Source: Burkholderia ambifaria (GTDB taxonomy: Bacteria > Pseudomonadota > Gammaproteobacteria > Burkholderiales > Burkholderiaceae). From it: a stretch of 64,000 nt of DNA. The first letter of the stretch is position 1, and each line of letters begins with the position of its first letter. The notes beneath the pieces were generated by a model. The model saw nothing but the letters and a program-made list of their open reading frames with translations. It ran no database searches and was not told the DNA's origin. The DNA is taken from NCBI RefSeq assembly GCF_001443045.1, contig NZ_LKPJ01000013.1, positions 105,627 to 169,626 of the forward strand. Reading direction: 5' to 3'. A program made the translations under genes and the position numbers. Positions 37,685-47,500 of the stretch are shown in pieces.

Positions 37685-38702
37685 GATTGGCCCCTCCCTT
37701 GATCCGTTCAAAGAACGCGCGCGCGAGGTCATCCTGCGAAGGAAACCATTCCGGGAAGTGCTTGCGAGCGAGTGCCTGGAAGTTGCTGTCGAGAACGGTC
37801 TTCACGATCGCCGGGAGGCCGAACGCGATACCAGCGGTCGTCTCGATGACCTGCGTGCCGAGCGAGCGCTGGATCAGGTCGACTGTTCGCGCAGCGTCAC
37901 GGTCTTTGCCGTCCATCGCGACCAAGGCGCACAGCAGGGCGCCGATATACTCGCGCTGGGCGAGGAGGAGCCGGGCGAGAGCATTGAGCGCTTGCGGATG
38001 CTTGTTGCGGTGCGCCTTGAGGATCAACTCGACGCTCTGCGTGGTGAGCCCGCGCTGAGAAAAGCAAAGCAGCAAGCCGGCAAGATACTGGGAATGCACG
38101 TGCCCGCGGCCGGCAAGGTCGACGAGCTCGTCGATCACGGGCTCGTCTGCGGCAATCTCATAACCGAAGGCGAACTCGCGTTCGTAGGGCTGCCGCCAGC
38201 TTTGCATCTCAGGGACGTACAAGATCTTCTCGAAGGCCGCGCGGAACCGGCGAACGACCACCTCGCGCAGATCCCGCACGAGATCCGAATAGCTCTTGTT
38301 GTAGTGCTCGACCGCGTAGAGGTGGTACTTCCGGTTGGGGCCGTCTTCGAGCTCTTTGAAGTGCTCGAGTGCTTTCGCTTGCAGGACCTTCACCGTTTCG
38401 GTGCCGGAAACCAGCAGGTCCTCGTCCTCAATGAGAAGCGCATGCTTGTCAGTCACCGAACTGGCTTGATTCAGCACGTTTTCACGCGACAATGCGCAGA
38501 CTTCATGGGGCGAAATGGGCAGCAGCAGCGGGCGTGGACGCTTGCCGGGCCGCTTCTTTAATGCGGAAGCGCGAGAGGAGCCCGAGAGCAGAGGCGCGGG
38601 GACTTCGTCTTCGGTGAAGGCCTGCTCGGCGGTGACGAACACCCTTGGTACTTGATACGTGACACCAAACAGGGTGATGGCGTAAGTGTTTTGGTCGGAC
38701 AT
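37677..38702 (-). CDS. hypothetical protein, first gene of the RES-containing operon
   Basis: 341 residues from ATG 38702 with AAGGAA nearby; an in-frame codon at 38756 is less likely. Residues about 1-60 form a basic N-terminus with SSRASALKKRPGKRPR. Residues 190-290 appear to be alpha-helical repeats (GHVHSQYLAGLLLCFSQRG, HPQALNALARLLLAQREY) reminiscent of Sel1/TPR-like helices. C-terminal EWFPSQDDLARAFFERI. No family assigned. Translational overlap with the zinc-ribbon gene suggests one complex or pathway with the RES protein. Confidence 0.68.
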   Translation of the reverse strand: MSDQNTYAITLFGVTYQVPRVFVTAEQAFTEDEVPAPLLSGSSRASALKKRPGKRPRPLLLPISPHEVCALSRENVLNQASSVTDKHALLIEDEDLLVSGTETVKVLQAKALEHFKELEDGPNRKYHLYAVEHYNKSYSDLVRDLREVVVRRFRAAFEKILYVPEMQSWRQPYEREFAFGYEIAADEPVIDELVDLAGRGHVHSQYLAGLLLCFSQRGLTTQSVELILKAHRNKHPQALNALARLLLAQREYIGALLCALVAMDGKDRDAARTVDLIQRSLGTQVIETTAGIAFGLPAIVKTVLDSNFQALARKHFPEWFPSQDDLARAFFERIKGGANHG

Positions 38703-39016
38703 TTGCAAATTCCTTGCAATCGTTGCCCAGGTTCCAAGTGCTCGGCCACAACACACTCATACCCTGGAGATTGAGGAAATGAGCAAAATGCAACCAACTC
38801 AACGGACAGCGCCGTCTTGATACCTACACCTACGCCGTATTTCACTCGGTCCAATCGTGTGGCCGACAATCTGCGAGCGAGGAGCCGGCGGAGCCCCAAA
38901 GCGGAATGTAACGAATTTTGCGGTGCCGGTCAAACCCGAGGTAACGAGCGTCGTCGGCGTGCCACTCGCCCTGCGCGACGATCGAAATATGAGTGGCCGC
39001 ATCGCGGCCGGCGGCG

Positions 39017-39165
39017 CTAGACGCCCACCACGCTGAACGCGTTCGGGTCGAGCAGGAAAGGTACTTTCGACACGATCCGGACGTCGACTATGTCTTCGTG
39101 AAGCGGGTTCAGCAAGACGTTGAAATCGAGTCGGCCAACGCGCCCGAGAGAGTATGACTGGTGCC
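39017..39165 (-). pseudogene. C-terminal remnant of a RES-domain (COG5654-like) toxin
   Basis: One minus-strand frame ends RLDFNVLLNPLHEDIVDV, continuing RIVSKVPFLLDPNAF, then VVGV and a stop at 39017-39019. The N-x-LLNP-x-H-x-D and FxxDP spacing is characteristic of the C-terminus of small RES toxins. No complete gene precedes it. It is a different RES subtype from the fragment at 36818-37417. Confidence 0.5.
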
Positions 39166-39512
39166 GTCACGATAGTCGGTGCCCCGCGCCCCCGAGCGAA
39201 AAAACTTTCATTTCTGCATTTCATCCGGGCGCGAGAGAATGTCTGCTAGGCATGGGGCTCGAGACCGACAGAAGCAGTTTCGATCGGAGTGCGAACTGCT
39301 ACAACTGTGATGCGCAGTCTGGCTCTGAGCCCTTACTTTGTGGAGGGCGCCATTTGGCGACGTCGTCGTGTATCGACGAGCACACTAGCGCGATGACGCC
39401 CCGCACGTCGGCCCGACTCGACTGATCGGGATTGCGGCCTCCGCCTACATTGTGGTTGCCAGTTCTCGCATTGACTGAGATCTGGTCTGTTTGCACCTAC
39501 TAACGGAAATTT

Positions 39513-39722
39513 ATGGATACGCTCAATTTGCCCCGGACTGCAGAATCCGAGCCCGATCTCCTTGAAGTACTTTGGTCGTTGTCGGAATGGATACGCGTCC
39601 AAATTTACTCCCCGGCACTTGCGAGGCCGGATATGGAAAATATTCGGAACGATGTAATCGCCGCCTCCGCTGATTTGCAGGTGATCCAAGGTAAGATTAG
39701 CGCAGTACTTGTTTGTCGTTGA
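39513..39722 (+). CDS. small hypothetical ORF
   Basis: 69 codons starting MDTLNLPRTAESEPDLLEVL and ending in a helical VIQGKISAVLVCR. Weak ribosome-binding sequence (TAACGGA). It stands alone in decayed DNA, and composition gives it only slight support. Confidence 0.3.
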   Translation: MDTLNLPRTAESEPDLLEVLWSLSEWIRVQIYSPALARPDMENIRNDVIAASADLQVIQGKISAVLVCR

Positions 39723-40873
39723 ACGGATTTCTCTGCCGCCGGAGCGGCCATGATTCGGGATGCCGTACAAGCAGGGCTGACCGTTTGCAAATCAGCCCAA
39801 TATGATCCGCCGGATCACCTCAGGGCAGGGTGGTCGGCATGCGGTATCCTGGGCGTGGGCGGGATGAGTCGGCCTCGGGTAAAGGGCGCGCGGCGAGGCG
39901 GTCGATCTAAGCAACGTGCTAGTCCGCTCCGACGGTGAGCTTTTTCGGGAGGCGAAGGCCATTGTCGACGCGCTCGAGGTGCCGCGGCATACCCATGCGC
40001 CGGCGCGCGCGGTGGGCAACTCCGACAGGCAGTGCGCGGTATATGAGGTACGCATCGTGACGCATCTGGCGCTGAACGGCTGCACTATGTGCCATCCGCC
40101 ATGCCTCCATCGCTCTGTACCAGCGGCTCAATTCGCCCGTTTGCGCCACTTGAAATGGATAACTCTATGTGACAGCTTCCGTGCAACATTCGGACGCTGG
40201 AGGCGACCGTGCGGCAACGCGGCATTTCCGCCCACGCGCGCGAAAACCAGCTTACGCATCGCGATACCGATCCTGAGCTTACGTCTCGAATCGCGCCGGT
40301 CGCTCCTTTGTTGGGTACGATCACCCATGAATTGCGGGGCCAATAGAAGCCGTACTGACCTCGCGCAAGATGGCGTCGATACTAATCCCCGTGATCCGCT
40401 CGTTCTCAGTCGCCCTTGAGCCCACTAGTCCAGGTCCCATGAACCATGGTGCCATTGGAGTAAGTGCAACGATAGCTCACCGGCAACAATTGGGCGAAGA
40501 TGCCTCGCATGACCAACGACGCTCCGACATCGACGATGATGTCGGGTCCAGTTCCCGATAGGGCGGACACATCGACCGCGATTTTCGCTTTTCCGCGGCA
40601 AGGTATGCCCCGTGCGCTCATCAAATCACTGCTCAGACTTACCTACGCTCGCACCAACGTATCATGGTCGCCTATTTGCATGGTGGCGAACGACGAGGTT
40701 CGAACGACGACCCAGCGGGCGCAGCTGGGTTGGCTCACCGCTTACTGTCCCCGGCATGTGGCGCGGACGTCGCGCCCTGGTCCGTCGATTGGCAGGCGGC
40801 GCGCTGCCCGGGAGTTCGGCTCTCGGCTTATGGCTTTGTTTACGGGCATGGCACACGCACTGCTTAAGCGGTT
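39723..40873. other. 1.15-kb region without recognisable genes
   Basis: Short frames on all strands overlap one another and none shows a known motif, a good ribosome-binding site or consistent codon bias. Together with 38703-39512 this forms over 2 kb of apparently decayed DNA between the integrase/RES block and the secreted protease pair. Confidence 0.45.
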
Positions 40874-42082
40874 TTATTGCTTAGTTTGGTTGGTGGTTTG
40901 ATATTTACCCAAGGCCTTGCCAAGCAGATCCGCTGCCTCCTTCGCTGTCGCGTCAACAATGCTCTTCCGGGTAGCATCGTCGGCCAACTGCGTGTAGACC
41001 GCACGTGCGAAATCACCCCCCTTCTCGGTCTCAGTGACGATCGCCGTAATCGTGATCGGCATTGGGTCGATCAACCCGCTTGCCTGCGGCGTCTGGACGG
41101 CTGTCTGCTTCGCCACGCGAGATACGTTGCCCACACTATCAGGCGTTACCGCCTTGTTTTGAGCGACTATGGTGTCGCCGCCTTTCTTTGCGCCGGTAAC
41201 CGCCGTCGCACCGCTCGTTAACTGACGTAGCGTAGGAACTGGGACATAAGCCGCGCTGAGGTAGTCCAGGTTGTAGAGCCGTCCTGGTTTGAGCGTTCCG
41301 AGATCGAAGGTTTGATCACTGATGGATGTGCCATCTGCACCGGTCAACGCGAGTCGAACAACGACCTGCTTGCCGTCATCGCTATTGCGTTTGGCCCCCG
41401 ACTTCAGATACAGGAGTTCATATGGGCGAACCTTCATGTAGAGTGCGGATTTGGTCGGTAATGTGCTGTCGGCAGACAGCGCGGTGGCAAATTCCACACC
41501 GAAGGCCATATAGAAGCTGGGCAGGCTCGTCAGATGCCATTCGCCGAAACGCCCGTAGGCCGCATTAGTACTCCGCCAGATGTCCGGCAGGTTATCAGAG
41601 AATTCCTTGACGGACGCGTCATACGTGGCCCGGTCAAAAGCCGGTGACGTCAAGTCGCCTCGTACCAATTCAATGCACTCGAATGAGGGTGTCTTGTCGT
41701 CCCCGAAAAACAGTTTGCTTCTTGTCGCGGTGGTCGACGCGGTATATTCCGCCTGCCTGTTGCCGAGCCACGTCGTGACTTGGTCGTAGCCGTACCCAAC
41801 AGCGGCCGCCGCCGCTTTTTGTCCGACAGTCGTCAGGATGGGCGCAAGAAATGCAAGCAACAATGCGGGCGACTCCTGGCGCGAATGTACGATGGACGTC
41901 ATGCCGCATCGATTACGGCCCAGCACCAACGTCATTGGTTCTGTCGACTTCGGCATCAACTCGGCAGCAGGTGCATCCGTTGCCTTATTCGTTGAGTCTG
42001 CAGCACGCACTGTCACCGAGGCCGACAGGCAAAGTACGACCGAGAAATTCAGTGCAGAAATGCCAGCTTTCTTGATTTTCAT
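40874..42082 (-). CDS. secreted hypothetical protein, partner of the trypsin-like protease
   Basis: 402 residues with a Sec signal peptide (MKIKKAGISALNFSVVLCLS, cleavage near VRA-AD at about 28). The mature part has a hydrophobic, alanine-rich segment ALLLAFLAPILTTVGQKAAAAA at about 72-95 that might insert into a membrane. A beta-rich middle follows, and an acidic helical C-terminus. No family recognised. The start codon overlaps the stop of the protease gene (ATGA), so the two are co-translated and probably function together in the periplasm or outside the cell, for example as substrate, activator or inhibitor. Confidence 0.72.
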   Translation of the reverse strand: MKIKKAGISALNFSVVLCLSASVTVRAADSTNKATDAPAAELMPKSTEPMTLVLGRNRCGMTSIVHSRQESPALLLAFLAPILTTVGQKAAAAAVGYGYDQVTTWLGNRQAEYTASTTATRSKLFFGDDKTPSFECIELVRGDLTSPAFDRATYDASVKEFSDNLPDIWRSTNAAYGRFGEWHLTSLPSFYMAFGVEFATALSADSTLPTKSALYMKVRPYELLYLKSGAKRNSDDGKQVVVRLALTGADGTSISDQTFDLGTLKPGRLYNLDYLSAAYVPVPTLRQLTSGATAVTGAKKGGDTIVAQNKAVTPDSVGNVSRVAKQTAVQTPQASGLIDPMPITITAIVTETEKGGDFARAVYTQLADDATRKSIVDATAKEAADLLGKALGKYQTTNQTKQ

Positions 42083-43242
42083 TTGGTAGCCCTCGGAAGA
42101 ATGATCGCGGCATTGAGGAACTGACTGGCCGCTCCACAGGCATTGGAGTCTGGCGTGCCAACATGCACCCCAATGAGCTTAAGCGGCCCGTCCGCGACTG
42201 AAGCGCGCTGAAAGACCCCGGCCCCGCTCGTTCCATTGAAAGTGACACACGCGTGCTGCACGCAACCGCTATCGCTGGCGGAGACTACGCTGCACGTGTC
42301 TTGTATATCGGACACTAGTTCGCCCCGCCAGGCTGGGCTGGGCCTGCCTTGGGCTTTGTCCATTCTCGCTTGCTCTGCAAGTAGGGGCTCGTACACTGAA
42401 GCGATAATCAGCGTCGTATGCACGCTGATTCTTTCGTTCGAAACCGGCACCGGGAGATCCGCATCAGCGACCGCCAGCTTGCGTGTCAAATGGATGACGA
42501 CCGCGTCCTCCTGAAACGGTTCCTTGCCATTGATCGTCTCAAGCAGCATCTCTAGCGTTGCAGCATCCAGCGGTACCGCCGTCGCCGGATCGGCAGCAAC
42601 CGCGAACGTCAAATGGGATACGGGCAAACGCTGGCGAGGAACGTCTGAACTTGCGCTGGGGCTATACATTACATGTCGGGCGGTGACGACGTGATCGGCA
42701 TCCACAACCGTTCCCATGCCAATGATCTGATCGCCATAACGGAACACACCGACGATTTTCTTGAGGTGAACCGGAACATCGGTCGACAGGCACGCTTGCA
42801 TAAAGGCCTTCAACATTGCCTCAGGGACATTCTCGGCACCCATGGCGATTCGATCGAGCAGGCCATCATCGAAGCCTATGGATGAATCACGATGCTTGGC
42901 CATGAACGCTTGGCAGAGGGGGGCTTGTACTGGCGGTTCCTGATTGGCGAGCCAATCCTGATGGGTGTCGAGACAGCGCTGGTCTATTTTTCCGCGTAGG
43001 CAACGACGAATCGCCATACTGTCTGGGTCGCGGATGATCTCTGCCCCTCGGACAATTGCATCTCGGTCCGGAATCTGGCAGCCGGGGCACCCGGCCCTCG
43101 GGACGCTCAGGCGGAAATCCAATTGCTCCCGTCCCATCCGTTCCTGCGCGCAGGCGTTCGTTGCGATAGCCTGAAAAGCGAGTACGCAGGCCAGAAGCCA
43201 CAACCATTCACGAAACAATGCACTAAGAAGTGTTCTTTTCAT
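42079..43242 (-). CDS. secreted trypsin-like serine protease
   Basis: 387 residues from ATG 43242; a TTG five codons earlier would extend it. Signal peptide: MKRTLLSALFREWLWLLACV, cleaved near ACA-QE (about 32). The mature protein has ~130 residues before the protease domain, containing six cysteines (GCPGC, RRC, QRC, LCQ). The chymotrypsin-fold domain shows the triad His190 (HVVTARHVMY), Asp246 (QEDAVVIHL) and Ser339 (FNGTSGAGVF). A disulfide-rich N-terminal extension with a trypsin-like core suggests activity outside the cytoplasm. Operon with the secreted protein downstream (4-bp overlap). Confidence 0.85.
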   Translation of the reverse strand: MKRTLLSALFREWLWLLACVLAFQAIATNACAQERMGREQLDFRLSVPRAGCPGCQIPDRDAIVRGAEIIRDPDSMAIRRCLRGKIDQRCLDTHQDWLANQEPPVQAPLCQAFMAKHRDSSIGFDDGLLDRIAMGAENVPEAMLKAFMQACLSTDVPVHLKKIVGVFRYGDQIIGMGTVVDADHVVTARHVMYSPSASSDVPRQRLPVSHLTFAVAADPATAVPLDAATLEMLLETINGKEPFQEDAVVIHLTRKLAVADADLPVPVSNERISVHTTLIIASVYEPLLAEQARMDKAQGRPSPAWRGELVSDIQDTCSVVSASDSGCVQHACVTFNGTSGAGVFQRASVADGPLKLIGVHVGTPDSNACGAASQFLNAAIILPRATK

Positions 43243-43499
43243 TTGAACGATTGCCAAAAGGTAGGGGGGCTAATCGACCGGGCGCGTGACTTCGGAAATC
43301 TATACTCACCGTAGTCTAGTTAATATGCGTGATGCGCGAATCACTGCAATGATAGTTCTGGCACAAAAAATAGCTAGCTCAGAATTATTGGTTAAAATCA
43401 CAAATGGATTTCCCGCGTTCCAAGACTGCATATCTAGCGACCGCTTCTGGCGACCTTCCCGCGAGCAAAAGCACGTCAATGTTCATCTTTTGCGGTCAA

Positions 43500-43724
43500 T
43501 CACCGATCGAAATCCCTAAGCAATCTATGCGCAACCATAATTGCATCGTCAAGCGCAGTTCTTCGATCATCACGATCGGAATCTGCTTGATGTGGCTGTT
43601 TTTTGTCTGACGCTTGATCGATGCGCTGAAAGTCAACAATCCCACGAAACTTCCCTGTCCCGGTTTCCATGACATCAACACGAGCGACGTGTGAATTGCT
43701 TTTCAGCGTCAAATTCTCATCCAC
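43500..43724 (-). CDS. small hypothetical protein
   Basis: 74 codons after a GGATACGGTGG ribosome-binding region. The N-terminal half (NSHVARVDVMETGTGKFRGI) looks like a compact beta domain, and the C-terminal half is charged and helical. No family recognised; lies alone upstream of the protease operon. Confidence 0.45.
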   Translation of the reverse strand: MDENLTLKSNSHVARVDVMETGTGKFRGIVDFQRIDQASDKKQPHQADSDRDDRRTALDDAIMVAHRLLRDFDR

Positions 43725-44542
43725 CGTATCCCCCCATTTTTCATGGCATCAAATTTCAAGTACTTATTAAATAAGACGCATAACTGTTTCGGTGGCGAGG
43801 AAAGTGCGCCCCATTTTCGCCATTGTGGGGCGTATCGACGAAGCGGACGTTGCTAGACGCTTCAACACGCCACGCAAACTCTCGACGATTTCATTGGATA
43901 CCACGGTGTATTCACGAGAACCGCTGACACCAAAACCAACCAGTGTGGAAGGCTTGGTTGTTCTCCTTACGGGAGACGAGCTCCAGTCTGCATTCTCTGG
44001 CATCCTGCCAAAGCTTAGCGGGAAAACGGATAGCGAACGAAGTTCGCCGCTAATCAATGCTATCGGCGAATTCGTTTAAGTGAATGCTCGTTAGCATGCC
44101 TACAAACGGCATCGACACGGAACATTCTTGCGTTGCTGAGCATGTCGATCCCGCAAATGTAACCCATTGCAAAGTGCTTGGTCGTCATCTCGCGCTCTCA
44201 CATTCACTTCTCCGGAAGAGTAACATCGAAGGCGGACGATTTTGTCTCAAAAGCTAGGCGGCTAACGCCATCATTGCACAGGCACGCCACGCCATTCCTC
44301 GACCGGACACGCAAGGGCGGAATGTTGACAATCTGCTCGCTTGATCCTTACCTGTCTGGACGGCAGTGCCTGAAGGCCGGACAGGACGTGGAATGCGCGG
44401 GCGAGTGTTCGGGTGGATTTCGATGGATGTCACGTTCCGCACCTAAGAGCCGTCACTCGGCATTGCCGCACTGCCGGCTTCGGAATATTCTTGGGGCGCT
44501 ATGCCCGTGGCTGTTCCCGTAGCAACAACGTATCCAAAACAC
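43725..44542. other. 0.8-kb spacer before the STAND ATPase gene
   Basis: Two frames of about 95 codons overlap completely on opposite strands (43792-44079 plus, 43767-44057 minus). Neither can be preferred, and neither resembles a family I know. The remainder holds nothing recognisable apart from the presumed promoter of the large ATPase gene. Confidence 0.4.
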
Positions 44543-47500
44543 ATGGCGTCTTCTCACGCATCCCTGGATCCAGACTGGGCTTCGATTGTCCCGTTCAATG
44601 GCTCGAAGCAGGACGCCTTCGAAGAACTGTGCACCCAGCTCGCCCGCGCATCCTGCCCGTCAGAATCTCAGTTCATCCGCAAGGGACGACCTGACTCCGG
44701 CGTCGAAGCGCATGTCGTGCATCCGGACGGCACGGAGTGGGCATGGCAATCGAAGTACTTCCATGCCATGAACAGCTCCCAATGGGTACAACTGGACAAG
44801 TCCGTCAAGACTGCGCTGGCCGGCCACCCGAATCTGACACGCTTCATCGTCTGTGTGCCGCTGGATCTTGCCGATGGGCGAACCGGGCGCTCGAAGTCCG
44901 CGCGACAACGCTGGAATGAGCGCGTCGCCACGTGGTCTGGATGGGCTTTGCGGGCTGGCATGAAGGTCGAGTTCATTTGGCAGGGCAGCCATGAGTTACT
45001 GACGGAGCTCGCCACGCCGCAGCACGACGGTCTCCTCCATTTCTTTTTTGGCACAAGGTATCTCGATGATGCCTGGTTCGACGCTCGACTGTCGGAAGCT
45101 CACAAAGCAGCAGGACCGCGGTACACACCGGAGCTGAACGTCAAGCTGGCTGTTAATGACCACTTCGACGCATTGGGTCGCACTCGCGAGTTTTTTGACG
45201 GTGTCCGAGCCAAGGCGCGACGCATCCGGAATCCGATGCGAAGCGAAGCCTTCAACATCTTCAGAGTTCCAGATACGATCTTGGAGAGCAAGCTCGCTGC
45301 GGCTGAGTCCGCATGCAATTGCACGCTCGATCAATTCAAAGCCTTGTCGGAGGACCCGGTGCGCCTGGATCCGCTGGGCGGCCTTGGAGATTCGCTGCGC
45401 GAAGCAATACGATGCACCGGCGATCTGCTCTCGGAGTATCGACGTCAGACTGAAGCCGAGAAGGCGCTGGGGAATACCGGCGCCGCAGCGGTGATGCGTC
45501 AGGAAGACGAGTACCACTTACACACGCTTCGCGAGCTGAACGCGGAGCTACGTGCCGCGCTTTCGCACATCGAAAGATTCCGACTTATCGCCTCCAGCGA
45601 CCTCGTCATCCTTACCGGCGATGCGGGCAGCGGGAAGACGCACCTGCTATGCGACCTCGCCAAACAAAGGCTTGACAAAGGCCGACCAACGGTCGTTCTC
45701 ATGGGCCAGCGGTTCCTGGAGGCCAGCGACCCTTGGGTCCAAGCTTTGCAGCAGTTGGATCTTGCTGACTGGAACGCCAGGAACTTCGTCAAAGCACTCG
45801 AAGTTGTCGCGCAGCGTGCCAATAGCAAGGTCCTCTTTGTTATTGATGCGATCAATGAAGGCGCAGGACGGCAACTCTGGCCGGTCCACCTGTCGGCCTT
45901 CCTCGATCGACTCAAAGCGTCCTCATGGATCAGCACGATTATCTCGGTGCGCAGTTCCTACGCCGAGGACCTCCTGCCGGAGAGTGCAACCCAAGGCGCT
46001 GTCTGGCTTGAACATCATGGATTCGAGAGCGTTGAGTTCGACGCCACCCGTGCTTTTTTTGAGTACTTTGGTATCGACTTGCCTTCGACGCCATTGCTGG
46101 CACCTGAGTTCAGCAATCCGTTGTTTCTCAAAACCATGTGCCTGGGTCTGCAGGCGTCGGGACAGAGCCGGCTGCCGCGAGGCTTTCACGGCGTGGTCAC
46201 CACGTTCAACCAGTACGTCGCAGGGGTTAACAAGAAGGCCGCGCGAGATCTTGACTACAACGCCCGCAACGATCTCGTCACTGACGCGCTAAAGGATCTC
46301 GCCGGCCGCATGGTGGCGAGTCACCAGCCATGGCTGAGCTATACCAGCGCCGAGAGTATCGTCAACGCGCGCCTGCCAGGTCGCGATTATTCCCGCTCAC
46401 TGATGGCCAAGCTCTTAGGAGAGGGGCTATTGATCGAAGAGAGGGTGTGGTCAAACGTCGAGGATCGGTTCGTTTCTGTCGTTCAGATCGCCTACGAGCG
46501 ATTGTCAGACTATCTTTGCGTGGAGAGTCTCCTCGACCTCCATCTGAACGCTGCCGACCCGTTGATGGCGTTCAAGCCCGGGGGGCCGCTCGACTTCAAT
46601 GCGCTCTGCACGACATGGTTACGCCCTGGCTACCATGAAGCGCTCCACATCCTCGTAGCGGAGCGCACCGGCCGGGAACTGATCGCCCTGATACCGGCGC
46701 TCGCGGATGAGTATTTCACGCCAAAGGTCTTCCTGAACAGCATCGTCTGGCGAGACCCCGTGTCCGTCACGCCACAGGCTGCGACCTATCTTCGCAATCT
46801 TAAAACATCGAATACCGAAAAGGTCATCGACACCCTCGTGACGTTGGCGACCATCCCTGGGCACCCGTTGAATGCCAATTTCACGGACAGCCTGCTTCGT
46901 GAGAGCGGCATGGCTGAACGAGACGCCTGGTGGTCCATCGGGCTGCACGGCCTGTGGCAACGACAGAGCGCAGTCGACCGCCTCATGCAGTGGACGAACC
47001 AAGTGTGGCCGCATATTGAGATCACAGACGAGTCCGCCATGCTCTCGGGGTACATCATCGCCTGGCTACTGACTTCGTCGAACCGCTTCCTCCGGGATCA
47101 CGCCACCAAAGCGCTGGTCCGAGTTCTCACATGGCGACCGCGCGTCATCGAACAACTTATCGAACATTTCTACGATTTGGATGATGCCTACGTCGCGGAA
47201 CGCTCGCTGGCGGCCGCATATGGTGCAACGATGAGGACCACCGACACGGAGGGCGTCGCCGCCGTCGCGGATCGGACGTATGCCAAGGTATTTGCCACCG
47301 GCCGGCCTCGGGCGCACCTACTATTGCGCGAGTATGCCCAAGGCATCATCAAGCGAGCCGAGTACCTCCGAAAGGAGCCTAGATCTGCCTCGTGGCCCAA
47401 GATCGACCCGCCTTACTCGAGCGATTGGCCAACGATCCCGACCGAGAGCGAGATCGACGCTATTGTTCCGGAATGGACCGCCGATACTTCGGAGGACTTC

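Noticed and set aside
43767..44079. Two overlapping ~95-codon frames on opposite strands
   Set aside because: Neither strand has a better start, ribosome-binding site or motif, so no gene is called.
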